Both the position numbers and the translations under genes were made by a program. Positions 49,291-60,922 of a stretch of 64,000 nucleotides of DNA are shown piece after piece. The stretch spans positions 6,038,501 through 6,102,500 of the forward strand of contig JAZGTH010000072.1 in NCBI GenBank assembly GCA_036877525.1. The letters are read 5' to 3'. The notes beneath the pieces were generated by a model. That model was not told the origin of the DNA and ran no database searches. It was given only the letters and a program-made list of their open reading frames with translations. Source of the stretch: Chromobotia macracanthus (taxonomy: Eukaryota; Chordata; Actinopteri; Cypriniformes; Botiidae). Numbering within the stretch: the first letter of the stretch is position 1; the number at the start of each line of letters is the position of its first letter.

Positions 49291-51574
49291 TGATCTGTCC
49301 GGTGAGCTCATGAACTGAGAACAGTTCACCAGAAAAACTCGAGAAATGTAAGAAAACAACCTGCGGGATGGAGTGAGCAGTATGATTTTTGTACTGGGTC
49401 ATTTCAACCCATTTTCTACCCGAATCTCCACACGGGTGGTCCTCATCCATTACTTTCAGTGGTGATGGTCGTCAGTGTAATAGTACAGTGACGTTTACTT
49501 TACTGCAGCATTTGCCATTCAGTAAGTTAGTAATCTGAACATTTAAACTAGCACAAAGTATTGCTGTGATGTGTAAATAAAATAATACGTATTGGTGTTT
49601 CTGTCAGAAGTGATATTTATATCTAATATATGAATTGTCCTGAAGAAAATGTCACAGTGCAGAACAGCTTCGTGGTTCTGAATCAGCTTCATTTCTCTTG
49701 ATGCAGACAGGCTTTCTGTGGGTTTGTAGTGAGATGTTTCTGACAGTTTTGCATTCATGCAGCTGAATCACCTGATGGATGCTGGGTGATGTTTCTCACT
49801 CCAGTTATTTGTTTTTATTCTTTAAATGTCTAAATAGTGTCTGTCTGTTACACTGAGGCCAGAATGTGATTTCATCTCTATTGTCGCTTTGTTGGCTACA
49901 GTACATATATATCAGCTGATAAATTAAACTGTTTTTGGAGATTTTGTTTCTGTCTTCCACAGTACACAGATTTAAAGTGATGTGACATCGTTTTTCTTTT
50001 AGTGTAGATTACATAATCTCTATATTTTATGCTGCGTGTGTTTCAGTGTATTTATAATGACATGTATATGTGTTGTACTTGAAACAGATGTTATGAATGT
50101 CGAAATCTTCTCTCTGTCCACCCATCACTTCATAATACAATAATCTGATGATTGATGTTGAATGTATGCTGGAGATGCATTTTAAATGATCCAGTGACAC
50201 TATTTGATGGTCATATCATTGCACGTCACTATATATCATGGTACATCAATGTGTTTTCATGAAACTAATATCTACTTTACCTCATTATTCTCCACTGTTT
50301 AGGTGATAATATTAAAAATCAGGAAGCGATTTCATTCTAAGTGGTTTTAGTGCTATGTGATTTCATTGGTAAGTTTAGTACTTTTATAATGGGGTTAGTG
50401 GTTTGTGCTTGCCATGAGAGTAATAGTTAAACTGATAGTTACTTTAGCCAATATTTAGCCAGTGGTGGCTAATATAAAATTACTGCAGTTGTATTGTAGT
50501 AAAAATAAAACTTGTGTATTATGTCAGAACTGTGGTGCATGTTTGTAAGGGATGTTGTTCCTGAACTTTGTTGACACCTCTATAAATGTTAAAAAACCAG
50601 AAGCATCCTGGTAATATGTCCTCATGAGAGCGGGCCTGCGCACAGAATCAGAGCCACGCTGGGCCCGGCTGCTTTCTCTGGAGGAAGTGAGGTGAATATT
50701 AACCAGCTGATCAGGGCTGACATTAACAGTTGGGCTGTTTCCATCACATGACCTAATTTCCTCCTTCATGTTTAGGTCCTCGTGCCCTGAAGAGCATCAG
50801 CAAAACTTTGCCTCCATTTGTCTTTTGTCCTCTGAGGCAGATTTAAGAGGATATTCTCTTGATTTAGAAAATGCACTCAGGGGCTCAGCTGTGGAGTTTC
50901 ACACATGCTGTACACACGGTTTTGGCTGTATTGTGTTCCTGAGTTGCTATATGGTCCTTCAGAGATTAAAAATGTTTGTTGTTATGGGTTTTTCAGAGTA
51001 TCAGTTCAAGATTTCATCTAGTAACAGAGTAAAAACTCATCCTGGGATCTCTGCGACACCAGAAGATTATAAAATATGTTCTTCTGTTTAAGATCATCAG
51101 TAAGTCTTAGTTGAGGCATTTGTACATCTTTATTTTGCCACTATTGTAAATAGCACTACAGAAAGCTGGTTTATGGCATGTGTTTGAGTCTTTCTAACAC
51201 TGAGTTATACTGGTGAGAGTTTGGGAGGTTTTTTATTTGGCTTAGAGTCCACCTGCCAATCACGTCTAAACACTGAAGCGTCTCCATAAAGCACATCAGG
51301 AGGGTTTAGCTATCTGATCTCAGGTCAGAAAGACTGACTTCCCCTGCTGTGTTATCTTAACTTTCAGGTGGTTTATCATTGCTGAGAGCTGGTCTGGAGG
51401 CAGTGAAGTGTTCAGTTTAATCATGAGTGTGTGCTGTTTACGCTCAGCACTGCCGTCTGCTCACTGATAACACTCAATCGCCATCGGAGTGTCGCTGAAG
51501 CTCACACATAATTGTGAAGCGTGTTTGATGTGTGCTGCTAAAAACGGCCAACAGAATCAATTACAGAGCTCAGC

Positions 51575-51852
51575 CGTGTGTGTGTGTGACTGTGTGTGTG
51601 ACTGTGTGTGACAGTGTGTGTGTGTTTGTGTGACTGTGTGTGTGTGACTGTGTGTGACAGTGTGTGTGTGTTTGTGTGACTGTGTGTGTGTGAGAGAAAG
51701 ACAGCGTGTGAGAGAGTGTAATGAGTGAGAGAGTGTGTGAGACTGTGAGTATTGAGTGAGGAAGTGTGTGTGTGAGAGAGTGAGACTGTGTGTGTGACAG
51801 TGTGTAAGTGAGAAAGACAGCTTGAGAGAGAGTGTGTAATGAGTGAGAGAGT

Positions 51853-51887
<35 letters not shown>

Positions 51888-51922
51888 TGAGACTGTGTGT
51901 TTGTGCGTGTGGTGTGTGTGAT
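51575..51922 (+). repeat. TG/GA-rich complex repeat in intron 1
   Basis: Seen: GTGTGTGTGACTGTGTGTG and GTGTGACAGTGTGTGTGTTT units repeated (two near-identical blocks at about 51597-51685), then (GA)-rich GTGAGAGAGTG stretches and a (GT)10-like run at 51857-51877. Cryptic simplicity over about 350 bp. Confidence 0.92.
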
Positions 51923-52199
51923 GCTAAATGAGGGCTCTAGTTTGGCTGGAGTTCAATCCCTAGGTGTTGGCGTCAGGTTATGAATTGGGGTGATAACATG
52001 GGGAAAGTAGTTCCTCTTTAAAGTGTCATTCTGTGTATTTTCTGCTCTTCAGGTTTTAAAGTGCTGAGACATCAGATTGTAAACACACAGAATCTTTGTA
52101 CTTAATGTGATTCTTTCAGAATTCTCTGCTCCTAATTCTCTTTCCCATGAGAGTAGTTGACCAGAAAGAGAAAAGTGACCATAAGGGAGTACTCCCTCT

Positions 52200-52262
52200 A
52201 CCAAAGCACACTTTAGCCACCCCATAGCAACATCCTAGCAACCACCCACAGCAACTGTACTG
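52200..52262 (-). repeat. 'ggttgctagg' dispersed repeat, reverse orientation
   Basis: Seen: CATAGCAACATCCTAGCAAC followed by CACCCACAGCAAC is the reverse complement of the phrases at 20226-20375. Located in intron 1. Confidence 0.45.
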
Positions 52263-52828
52263 TGGCAGTGAGTTCTGCACAGGCAAAAACCCTTTTTGCT
52301 TAATTTCAACTTTGAGGTTTGGTAACTGTTTTTTGCTTATGAGACAAGTTTGTTTTGTACTGTTTAGAGAAATAACTAAATGATAATTATATTAGGAAAT
52401 ATGATTTGTTTCTCCCAAAGCGAGGTCTTTATCGTTTATCAATCCAGCCAGTTGTTTGTATGGAAGAAAACATAAACCCCTCCAGAATATGATCAATTTC
52501 CTGAGAACATTCTCTATATTTCCCTGCAAAGCACACTGTCCATTATGATTCATGTGAGCAGTGTCTTAAAGAGCCGGTACGCCAGAACAGGGCAGAGCTG
52601 AGAACCAATGGCCCTCATACGTCTTCTTTACTGTCAGTTAGGAAAATATGTGAACAGAAAGTCAAGCTCTGAATGGGACTTTCATGAAGTCAAGGTTACA
52701 CATTACTGGCAGTTGTGTTTGTCTCCGTGAACTCCTAACTGACTCTCATGAATTTGCATTTATTAACAAAGGGACGTGGCATTTAAGCACAAAATTGGCA
52801 GAAAATGATGTCGCAGCTGTCAGTAAAG

Positions 52829-52851
52829 CGTGTGTGTGTGTGTGTGTGTGT
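52829..52851 (+). repeat. (GT)n microsatellite
   Basis: Seen: about 11 GT units after AAAGC, before ACTCAAGG, in intron 1. Confidence 0.92.
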
Positions 52852-53095
52852 ACTCAAGGCTAAATGTGTCTGTACGTTTCAGCACCTGCATGAGCGCTCA
52901 TTCATCGAGCTCCTGTCAGAGCTGATGGCTGATACTGTCCACAGAATTCATCATTCTGAGCTGTGTTTTGTCTACAGAATATACTGCACTGACTCAAATA
53001 TTTCTTCAGCTGTCTGTGCAGAGTACGTTTGGAGGAAATTGTCATTTGTATTCTGTGCACGACATTTCTGAAACAAAAAAACACTTACAAATACA

Positions 53096-53363
53096 GTAGT
53101 TCACCCAAAAATGAAAATTTTGTGATTTACACAGCTGTATGCTTTGTGGTTTTCTTTCTGTTTTTAGAGAATTTTGTGAAGAATTTTTATGCTGTCCTTT
53201 TCTATACACAGATCATTTTACAGTGACCACTTCTGTTAAGGTCCAAAAAGAACAAAAAAGGCGCTATTAAAACAGTGTGGGTGACTCTGCTGAAGCATAC
53301 AGGTTTAGAAGGATGTGGGGGTGAGTAAATGTTGACAGAATTTTTATTTTTGTTCTTTTAAAT
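53096..53363 (+). mobile_element. Decayed palindromic MITE ('gttcacccaaaaatgaaaa' family)
   Basis: Seen: the left end GTTCACCCAAAAATGAAAAT (53099 on) is mirrored at the right end by GGGGGTGAGTAAATGTTGAC and AGAATTTTTATTTTTG (about 53317-53352). Inner arms also pair loosely (GCTGTATGCTTT against AAGCATACAGG). From memory this is the abundant cyprinid long-inverted-repeat MITE. The copy is old, with many mismatches. It lies in intron 1 of the cntnap gene. Confidence 0.7.
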
Positions 53364-55759
53364 GCTTTTCATATTTACTATTGTCATGCCCGATATTACC
53401 ACATGAAAACTAGCACAAATAGACCGTCACAGATTTAACCTTGGAAAAGAGTGTGTAAAACACAACAGAATCTGCCGGAGACATGAGAGCAGTTTACTGC
53501 ACTCCCCAGCCGCCTGCATTCTGTGCGCGTATTTCATTTTACTCTTCAGTGCTTCCCCTGTGGCAGGTTACAAACCAAGAGTGACCTGCTAGCAAACTAG
53601 GTCAAAGGCGAAGCTTGCACCCGTCTTCACCCGTGAAGAAAGTCCAATGTTTTTTACCCTGAAGGCATCGAGCACGGTTTGTGGAACTGTGATGTCAGGT
53701 GTCTGAATGTGACATTTCCTCATGAGTGGAGTGAAAGCGGATTGGTTACTGATAATGGCTTGTAAAATTTGTTAAGAGAAATAAGAATACACCCAAATTA
53801 AACCATTTTTGTCACATGGTAAGAGTAAAGCTCTATAAAAGAACATGGAGAGCTTGATCATTTGGTCTTGTGAGAAATATTGACATCTGATTGCAAATGT
53901 TGGTTTCTTAGCAAATCTGAGCACAGACATTGTTGAGAGGAAACACGTGAGATTACTGGGCTCTTTATGTCATGTTATGTCATGCTCTTTATGTTCATTT
54001 TTTCATATGAGCATCTGTGATGCGTGATTTTTTTTTTTGCTTGGTCAGATCAGGAAACAGTTCAATCTGACAGTCATGTGCTTACTAGCGATTCTTTGAT
54101 TGTTACATGGGTTTGAGAAAATGAATCTGTTCTTGAGTATGTGACTTTTGTTTGTGCTGTATTATGATTAGTACAGTGATGATGTAGTTTTGTGGGATTA
54201 GTTTATGTCTGTTGGTGGGTGCACCTAAAAGCCCACAGAATTCAGTTTCTGCAGCCGATAGGACCTGCTGACATTATTCACATGGGACAACACACATTTT
54301 TGCTCTCTGGAAAATGTTCTTTCAAATACTGTGTAGCGATCTTGAACGTCCTTCCTTTTAAACATAAATGCCACCTGCCTCCACCCTGAAATAGAAAGAA
54401 AATCACAGTTTGAGAGTGTGTCTTAAGGGTAGAGGATATGTCTGATGTCATTTCCTGTCTGTCCTGCTTCAGTACACACAACTCATCCTGATCATCACTC
54501 ATGTTTACTGTAATATCACAGCTGGAGACTCATATATTACTACTTTCACGACAGAAACCTATTAGTAGTTAAAACAAGCAATTACAACATGCACAGAGCA
54601 TGTCAGAGGAATGATTGTTTAATGTTGTTTCGTCTGAGGGCGTCTGTCCATTACAGAGTTGAGCATTCTTCCTGTCAGGATTATCAGTTATAATAATAAT
54701 AAGCAGTTATAATAAATGTTATGAAGTGTACTGTAACTTACAGCTTCTGGAGCTCCACAACACCAGTGTGTGAAAGAGATTTACATCTGACTTAAGTTCT
54801 GGTTTTAACACACACTCGAGGAATAGTAAAGCTTTTAAAACCAACATGAAATCAAAATCGACCCTGTTTTCTTCCATAATACATCTTCACAATCTTTGAT
54901 GAAAAACAGAACTTTCAGTCTTACAGAAATACAGACCTTTGTACTGGAATTCATCACAGAAGTCAAGACAATGTCATGAATGCTGTTTTTATTTTGAATG
55001 AGAGAGTTTCACAGACAAATCATTCAAGAATCTTTATGAAGTTTTACAAAGAACTTTTATTCTGTATTTGTTTAGAACTCTGATCTAGAACCTGCAGTGT
55101 TATGTATTAAATCCCTGACAGAACCATGTTGAGAACACTTATATATAATATTTGGCACCAGTTTTCTCTGTTGAAGTTAGATACCATGGAGAAACCTTTT
55201 GATTTTTAGTGTATCTGCAGTAGATTTATGATATCCAGCAGGGTTTTGATTTACATGCAAGCAAAAAGATGATTTAATGCCAAGCATTAGATGAAGACTT
55301 TCAGAAGTCTGAGAGCTGAGTCCACAAGCGCTGAAATCTCAAACCACACCACCCGCAGATCAGAGCGACTCAAGAGCTTTCACTTCTGCAGCCTTCTGAG
55401 AGTCTGAATTATAAATGCTGGAGAAGACAGCGTTTACATGTGTGACAGGCTGTTCTCTGTGAAGACAAATACTTGTGAGCAACAGCAACAAACTCCTCAT
55501 TACATCATCAGTTACATTAGTGATCTGTGAAGCTCAGGCATCACTATTATTGTCCTTCTGACCCAGAGTCAGTAATTCTAAACAAAAGCATTAAACTCTG
55601 ATGTGTTTGTACTTCAGTGAGTGATACAATCAAATCATGAGGGCTTATGAGAGGAGAGGTGTGATATTACCTTTCTAAACAATCAGATTTGCAGATTTCC
55701 CCTCACAGATGATAAAACAGGGACCAGAGGGAGAAAGAGAGATCATTTCTAAAGAGCCG

Positions 55760-55820
55760 AATATCACAGAATATCACAGAATATCACAGAATATCACAGA
55801 ATATCACAGAATATCACAGG
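55760..55820 (+). repeat. 10-bp tandem repeat ATATCACAGA, six copies
   Basis: Seen: six perfect or near-perfect copies of ATATCACAGA, the last ending AGG. The 10-bp period is close to one DNA turn. In intron 1. Confidence 0.95.
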
Positions 55821-58800
55821 TGGATTCTCGTGACTGTAAACAAACAGCATGTTCTGCATCCCTGACAGATTCTTCAGAAAGTGTAAAATCTGCTCTCAGC
55901 TCTTAAGCCTCTATTATGTCACCTTAATGTGACATCTGTCTCTGTACTTGACTGGCATCTTCACTGAAGCTTTATTCATTGCTTACTTTCTATGTGCTGC
56001 AGAGCAGAGGAAATCATGGGATTAAACAGATGGAAAACTGTCTCTGACTCTTCAGTTCTATTGCTCGCTTATCCTTTAATGATTTCACAGCTTTTGATGC
56101 TGAAAATGCCACAGCATAAAACAATGGACCCATGTGGATAGAATACTGAAAAATATGGAATGCATCTTAAATGCATTAATTTATGCATGTTTTGTTTTGT
56201 GCATGTTGCAGCATCCAGGCAGGGATTAATATAAATTGCATGATGTGGTTATATTTCTCCTGTCTTAATGCATTATGCATGCTCAGATGTCATGCAGATC
56301 TGTCTTGACACATATGCCCACCTTGTTGGATAATGTTGCTTTGAATTAATCTGATATTTTTCATCATGCATCTTTAAATGCAATGAGTTTTGCCCATCAT
56401 TCAGACAAGAGTCTGTGGTCTTGACATTTTGTCTTAATTGTTTTGTATTGTTGAACAGAATCATTTGACACACTATCCGAGTCTTCGGGTGTGTTTACTG
56501 GAGATAAAGGAGCAAATGAAAGAGTGTGTTGTGTCTTTGTGAGCTGCTCGGAGAGTTTGTTTAGTAGCTTCTGTGGAACATAGAGAAACAAAAATAATCA
56601 TAGCAGATTAAATGTGGCCAATATCAAAATTTAGTTGTCCAGAACTAAAGCAGTTTGTTGCTCTAAAGACGCACAGTCGCAGGTTTGAGTGTATCAGTGC
56701 ATTAACAGAGGCCTGAGACAGCCGCTATGATGCGCAGCTAATGTCAGTCTGTTCTTTGTGTTTAACACTTCTCTGCAGGTCTTACTGTCTGTCTCTTCCT
56801 GCTTATGTGGAAATCTGCTTAATACATTATATCTCATGAAGCTAGTACTTGATATGACATTTTGACACGGTACTGTAGTAATACTGTGGAGTTTTTACAT
56901 GCACCATGAAATACCATGAACAGAATGGCTGAATTTACTTATATGTTATTATCGGTAAGTTTCCTAGATTAGATGCATATTACATATTACACTGCAATGT
57001 AAACAAACAAACATTGTAAAAATGACCAGCCTCACCTTCCACAACCATCGAAGCAAGATCTGGGAAAAGGGGTGCAATGCAAACACACTCATCCTCACAA
57101 ACACCCACACCAACTGTTTCTTTGACACATCACGTTCACACACCCCTGGCTGACATTTTTAACAGTCTGTTTCTGTGCTGTTTTCATTAATATAATCTCT
57201 TGTGCTGAAGTTCAGATGGTTTTGACTGTGTCACAGTGAACGGTTTAATGGACCTTCACAGCTGTTCAGAGATTGAGCAGATCCTTCATTTCTCACTGCA
57301 TTAGCCCATCCTCAATGTTCAGATGCGTCTCATGAAAAAAATCATATTAAAAGTTGTGAAGAGGTGTTATCACAGTGCGAGTGTGTGTTTGATGAATTAG
57401 CATCATTAGCTGTATTTTTCTGCTGTCGTGTTTGTGAATCAGGAGGTAAACTGTATGAGAAGAGCTGAAGATGAAGAAGTTTGATTCATGTCTGTCAGGA
57501 CGACGTTGGTTTCATCACTCATACACGCCTTACCTGTGAGCAGATTCCTCTTAATCAACTCTTTTCTCACAGAAAAGCTGATGGGTTCAGAAATCTCTCT
57601 CAGAGTGGTCTCTCTTTGTATACATTTCTGATTTACATCTCAGGAGACATCAGATTCTGTTAAGTCTCAGTAGAATTTGGTAACAAGTTTAGATGCAAAT
57701 TGTTGACAGTTGTTAAAGGAGCATAAAACTGCAGTATATATATGGGCTGCTCACATCATTTGATTATAGATTATGATGAGAAATGTTTGAGTTTGGAGAA
57801 CTTGTTGTCTTGGTTTCTGAGCATTGTTTGAAAGCCTAGAGAAGATACAAGTAAGATTATGATGATTTTTCTCTCATGAGAAACAGGAGAAGCAAGAAAC
57901 TAACAAGTCTTCATTTTAATGCTATTTAAAGGTTAATACTGACTATCTGCTTCTTAATTCTCATGTATAAGCATTTGGTCTCAGTGTTTCAAATGGAAAT
58001 GAAACTCATTGGCTGGTGAGTGTTTCATGTGGAGTTTAATGTCATGGATGTGTAGAAGAAACATTCAGATACTGAAGGGATGTAGTTTGTGATGTTTTGT
58101 GAGAGAACTGCAGCTGTTTGTGATGGAGACTTAATCTGATTCTCAGCTCCTAATGATAAACTTTAGTTTACTGCATAGAATGAGAATTCACCTGCAGGTT
58201 TGTGGGAAGTGAGTTAGTCGCTCATTACTAGCTGACTGAACCCAAAGCATGCACGCTGCGCCTGCATCTACTGCACAATCAGCAGCCGGCTGCAGCCGCA
58301 GGATGCCTCAGAATGGACCGATTACATTGATCAGTGATACACTGCGGTTGGCAAACCTCCACTCACTGGATAAATACATCTTTATTCTCACTGCGAGCTA
58401 CAGCTTCAGTTTTGAAGCAAGAGTAGAAAAGAAGATGTGGAGAAATGGAAAAAAATTGAATCAGATTAGGTCTTTTCATCATCAAAGAGATTCAAAAAAG
58501 AATCACTATTCTTGGCCCAGAGGAGCTGTTTTAGAAGAGACACGACAAAAAGCCCATTGCCACCACAGTTTTCGCGGCCCAGAGCGCGTGCTGTGTGCGG
58601 AACTGCATGCCTTCTCAGAAATGGAAATTAGACGCTGTTTTCTACAATATGGCTGAGAATTTAAAATGATGCTTTGGAGGGAAGATGATTGTAGAGATCC
58701 AGTTTTAGGTGACTGCAGTGGTTGCTTGGACATGTTGACGTGCTGTTGACGGTTTTTGTATTTCATAAACATACAACTCATAAATGATATAAAGAATCTA

Positions 58801-59881
58801 CAGCTGATTATACTAACAGAGTCTGACAGAGACAGCTGTAATTATGTTTTGATATATATTCAGTCCAGCTCACAGTGAAGAACTACTGCCATAAAAGTAA
58901 TAGCAGTGTTGTTGTATTCTGCTGGGAATGTAGACAGGAGCAGTTTCATGGGGCTTGTAATAAAAAGCTAGAGAAGTAATATACAGAAAACTTCACACGA
59001 CGCATTTGTTTCTCTATAAATAAATAAAGAAAGAAATGAGGGCTGCTCGACACGCACACACACATGCCTACAGAAAGCCTTTTTACTTTTTCCAAAAGAA
59101 AGTGTGGGGGGTGTTTGGCCAAGGAAAGCAATTCACTGTTGGATGTCAAGGTGTTGCTATGCAGTCGCTAAAGCGCACTGAGTGCAATGAGCCACCCCTC
59201 AGTTCCTGTGATACTGTGGCCACTAGATAGGGTCCTCTCAACAGGCTACAGGATGGAGGCGTATCTCATGCTAGGGGTTTGTTCAAATGACTATGAATAT
59301 TAGCAAACAGTATTGATTATAGTTTCTTATGGTTTGATTAAAAAAAAAAATCACAGAATATTTCACACAGTGCATTGCTTATTTCCATAAATAAATATAT
59401 AAAGAAGGAAGGCCTTTTAAACCCTCTCACAGATGTAAATCTAATATTTCTCTATAGAAGCCACATTACCTGACCAGAGTCTGAGAGCGTGTTTCGTACA
59501 GAGGAAAGTGGGTCAGCTTGTTTTATTTCTGTAGGTGAGAGCTCTTTAAACAGCCTTTAGTATCAGAGCACTGATGACAGAAACTGCTGGCCAATCACAA
59601 TGAATGTGACATCACAGCGACTGTCTTCATATTTCCCAACAGTCTGGCTGTCAATATCAAATCAAAACTGACCCGTTTACTTTATTTCCAGGTTTTTCTG
59701 TGAGTCAGTGGTGCACATTCATCTATGTGGTTCATTGTATATTGTTTGTCAAAAAGCCACTTTTTAAGATTTTAAGCATAAAGTTTTTAAACATCGAATA
59801 TGACTGGATTCTGCTGTTTACATGCCGCATGTTCATATCTGCTGTTATTATACTAAAATCTGTTCATGTGTGTTTTGACAG

Positions 59882-59992
59882 AGAGCTGTGATTCTCCACT
59901 GGTGTCCAGTCTGCCTCCGTTGGCCTTCAGAAGTTCCACTGAGTTGTCGAGCAGTCACGGGCCCGGCTACGCCAAACTCAACCGAAGAGACG
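59882..59992 (+). CDS. cntnap4: Coding exon 2 of a contactin-associated protein-like gene (start of discoidin domain)
   Basis: Seen: a 111-bp phase 1-1 exon between an AG acceptor (tgttttgacag) and a GT donor (gtagat, weaker than consensus). A branch-point-like tactaaaat lies 22-30 bases upstream of the acceptor. It encodes about residues 27-63: Glu-Ser, then CDSPLVSSLPPLAF, then ELSSSHGPGYAKLNRRD, ending within a Gly codon. Known: Caspr/CNTNAP ectodomains begin with an F5/8-type C (discoidin) domain starting Cys-Asp-x-Pro-Leu-Val-Ser and continuing to a Gly-Gly-Trp-Ser-Pro motif in the next exon, which is not in this window. From memory, mammalian CNTNAP4 and CNTNAP3 share SSELSSSHGPGFARLNRRD here, while CNTNAP2 reads SPGYAKINKRG. 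This places the exon nearest CNTNAP4/3. These proteins act in axon-glia and synaptic adhesion; CNTNAP4 is linked to GABAergic and dopaminergic synapses. Family membership is near certain; the exact paralogue is not. Confidence 0.92.
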
Positions 59993-60867
59993 GTAGATAA
60001 AATCACACACCTTAATCATCATGAACTGCAGTATTGAACAATTAACTGATGGTTGGTGTCTACCTGTGTTAAACTCCTGGCCACTATTCTACCGCATTCT
60101 GTGTGTAAGCTCATTGTGTAAGCTGTGGTAGCTTAGAAGCTTCAGTGATGTTTTGATGGTATTCTTCTGATGTGTGTGAAGGTATCTCTCTCCAGACTGA
60201 CAGGTCACCTCCGCTCTGCTCATTAGAGACAAAACGTTCATTTGTCGATTGCTGCACTCTCACACTCTCACAGCAGACAGACTTGTGTAAGAATGTCATT
60301 TTACATGCTGTTGTGTTGTAGTGTTTAAGTGGATGATGTGTTGGAGAGCAGCTGACAGCATTAATGAGTAAAGCAGGAGGACATCTAATTGTTGTTCCTC
60401 ATGGAAAATAGCCTTCAAAGGTGTTTGCATTTATTCAGGGCACACGCAAACAAACAAGCGCAGGCAGTGTAGGAGGCTTGGTCTCAGGACGAGAACTGCA
60501 CACTTCAAAAGTACTGCAGCTGGTCTGATGTTTCTGTGGTGAAAACAGAGGATGGATCACCTCCTGCTCACACCTGCCCACTGGAGACCTGCATTAAACA
60601 CAAACAAACTCTCCTTTCAAAAGAAAACCCAATAAAAGCTGCTAGACTGTGGATGAGGTGGAGGAGATCTTTTTTGGTTCCAGGTCTTGTAGGGGTATTT
60701 TTCTTTGCTGATTTTATTTTCCATGTTAAAGCACAAACTCTGAGGTTTATAGGACTGTTGTGGCCATTTAGATTATTGTATGGGGTTGAGTTGGAGAACC
60801 AAACATCTGTTTTTGCATTGTTTATAGGGAAGAAACTTTTATGTAGGTATTTATATATTTATCTATA

Positions 60868-60922
60868 ATCATACTATATATATATATATATATTTATTTA
60901 TATATTTATATATATTTATACA
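60868..60922 (+). repeat. TA / TTTA-rich tract
   Basis: Seen: (TA)10-like run, then TTTATTTATATATTTATATA repeats, in intron 2. Confidence 0.9.

Larger units (their letters stand above)
47178..59881 (+). other. Intron 1 of the cntnap gene (about 12.7 kb)
   Basis: Bounded by the exon 1 donor (gtgagt) and the exon 2 acceptor (ttttgacag). It holds a donor-containing minisatellite, a CpG-rich block with a second minisatellite, several microsatellites and one decayed palindromic MITE. No further exon in frame with the Caspr protein was seen. The phase-1 ends on both sides are consistent with direct splicing of exon 1 to exon 2. Confidence 0.75.
49291..59881. other. Remainder of intron 1 outside listed repeats
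   Basis: AT-rich intronic sequence. Besides the listed repeats and MITE, there is a 135-codon open frame at 58249-58656 with a GC-rich start (CAGCAGCCGGCTGCAGCCGC) but no recognisable domain; it may overlap conserved non-coding DNA. No further exon is supported. Confidence 0.6.

Noticed and set aside
48760..49359. Minus-strand ORFs of 98-199 codons with QHQQYRS repeats
   Set aside because: They come from the GAACGGTACTGCT minisatellite inside a CpG-rich block where stops are rare.
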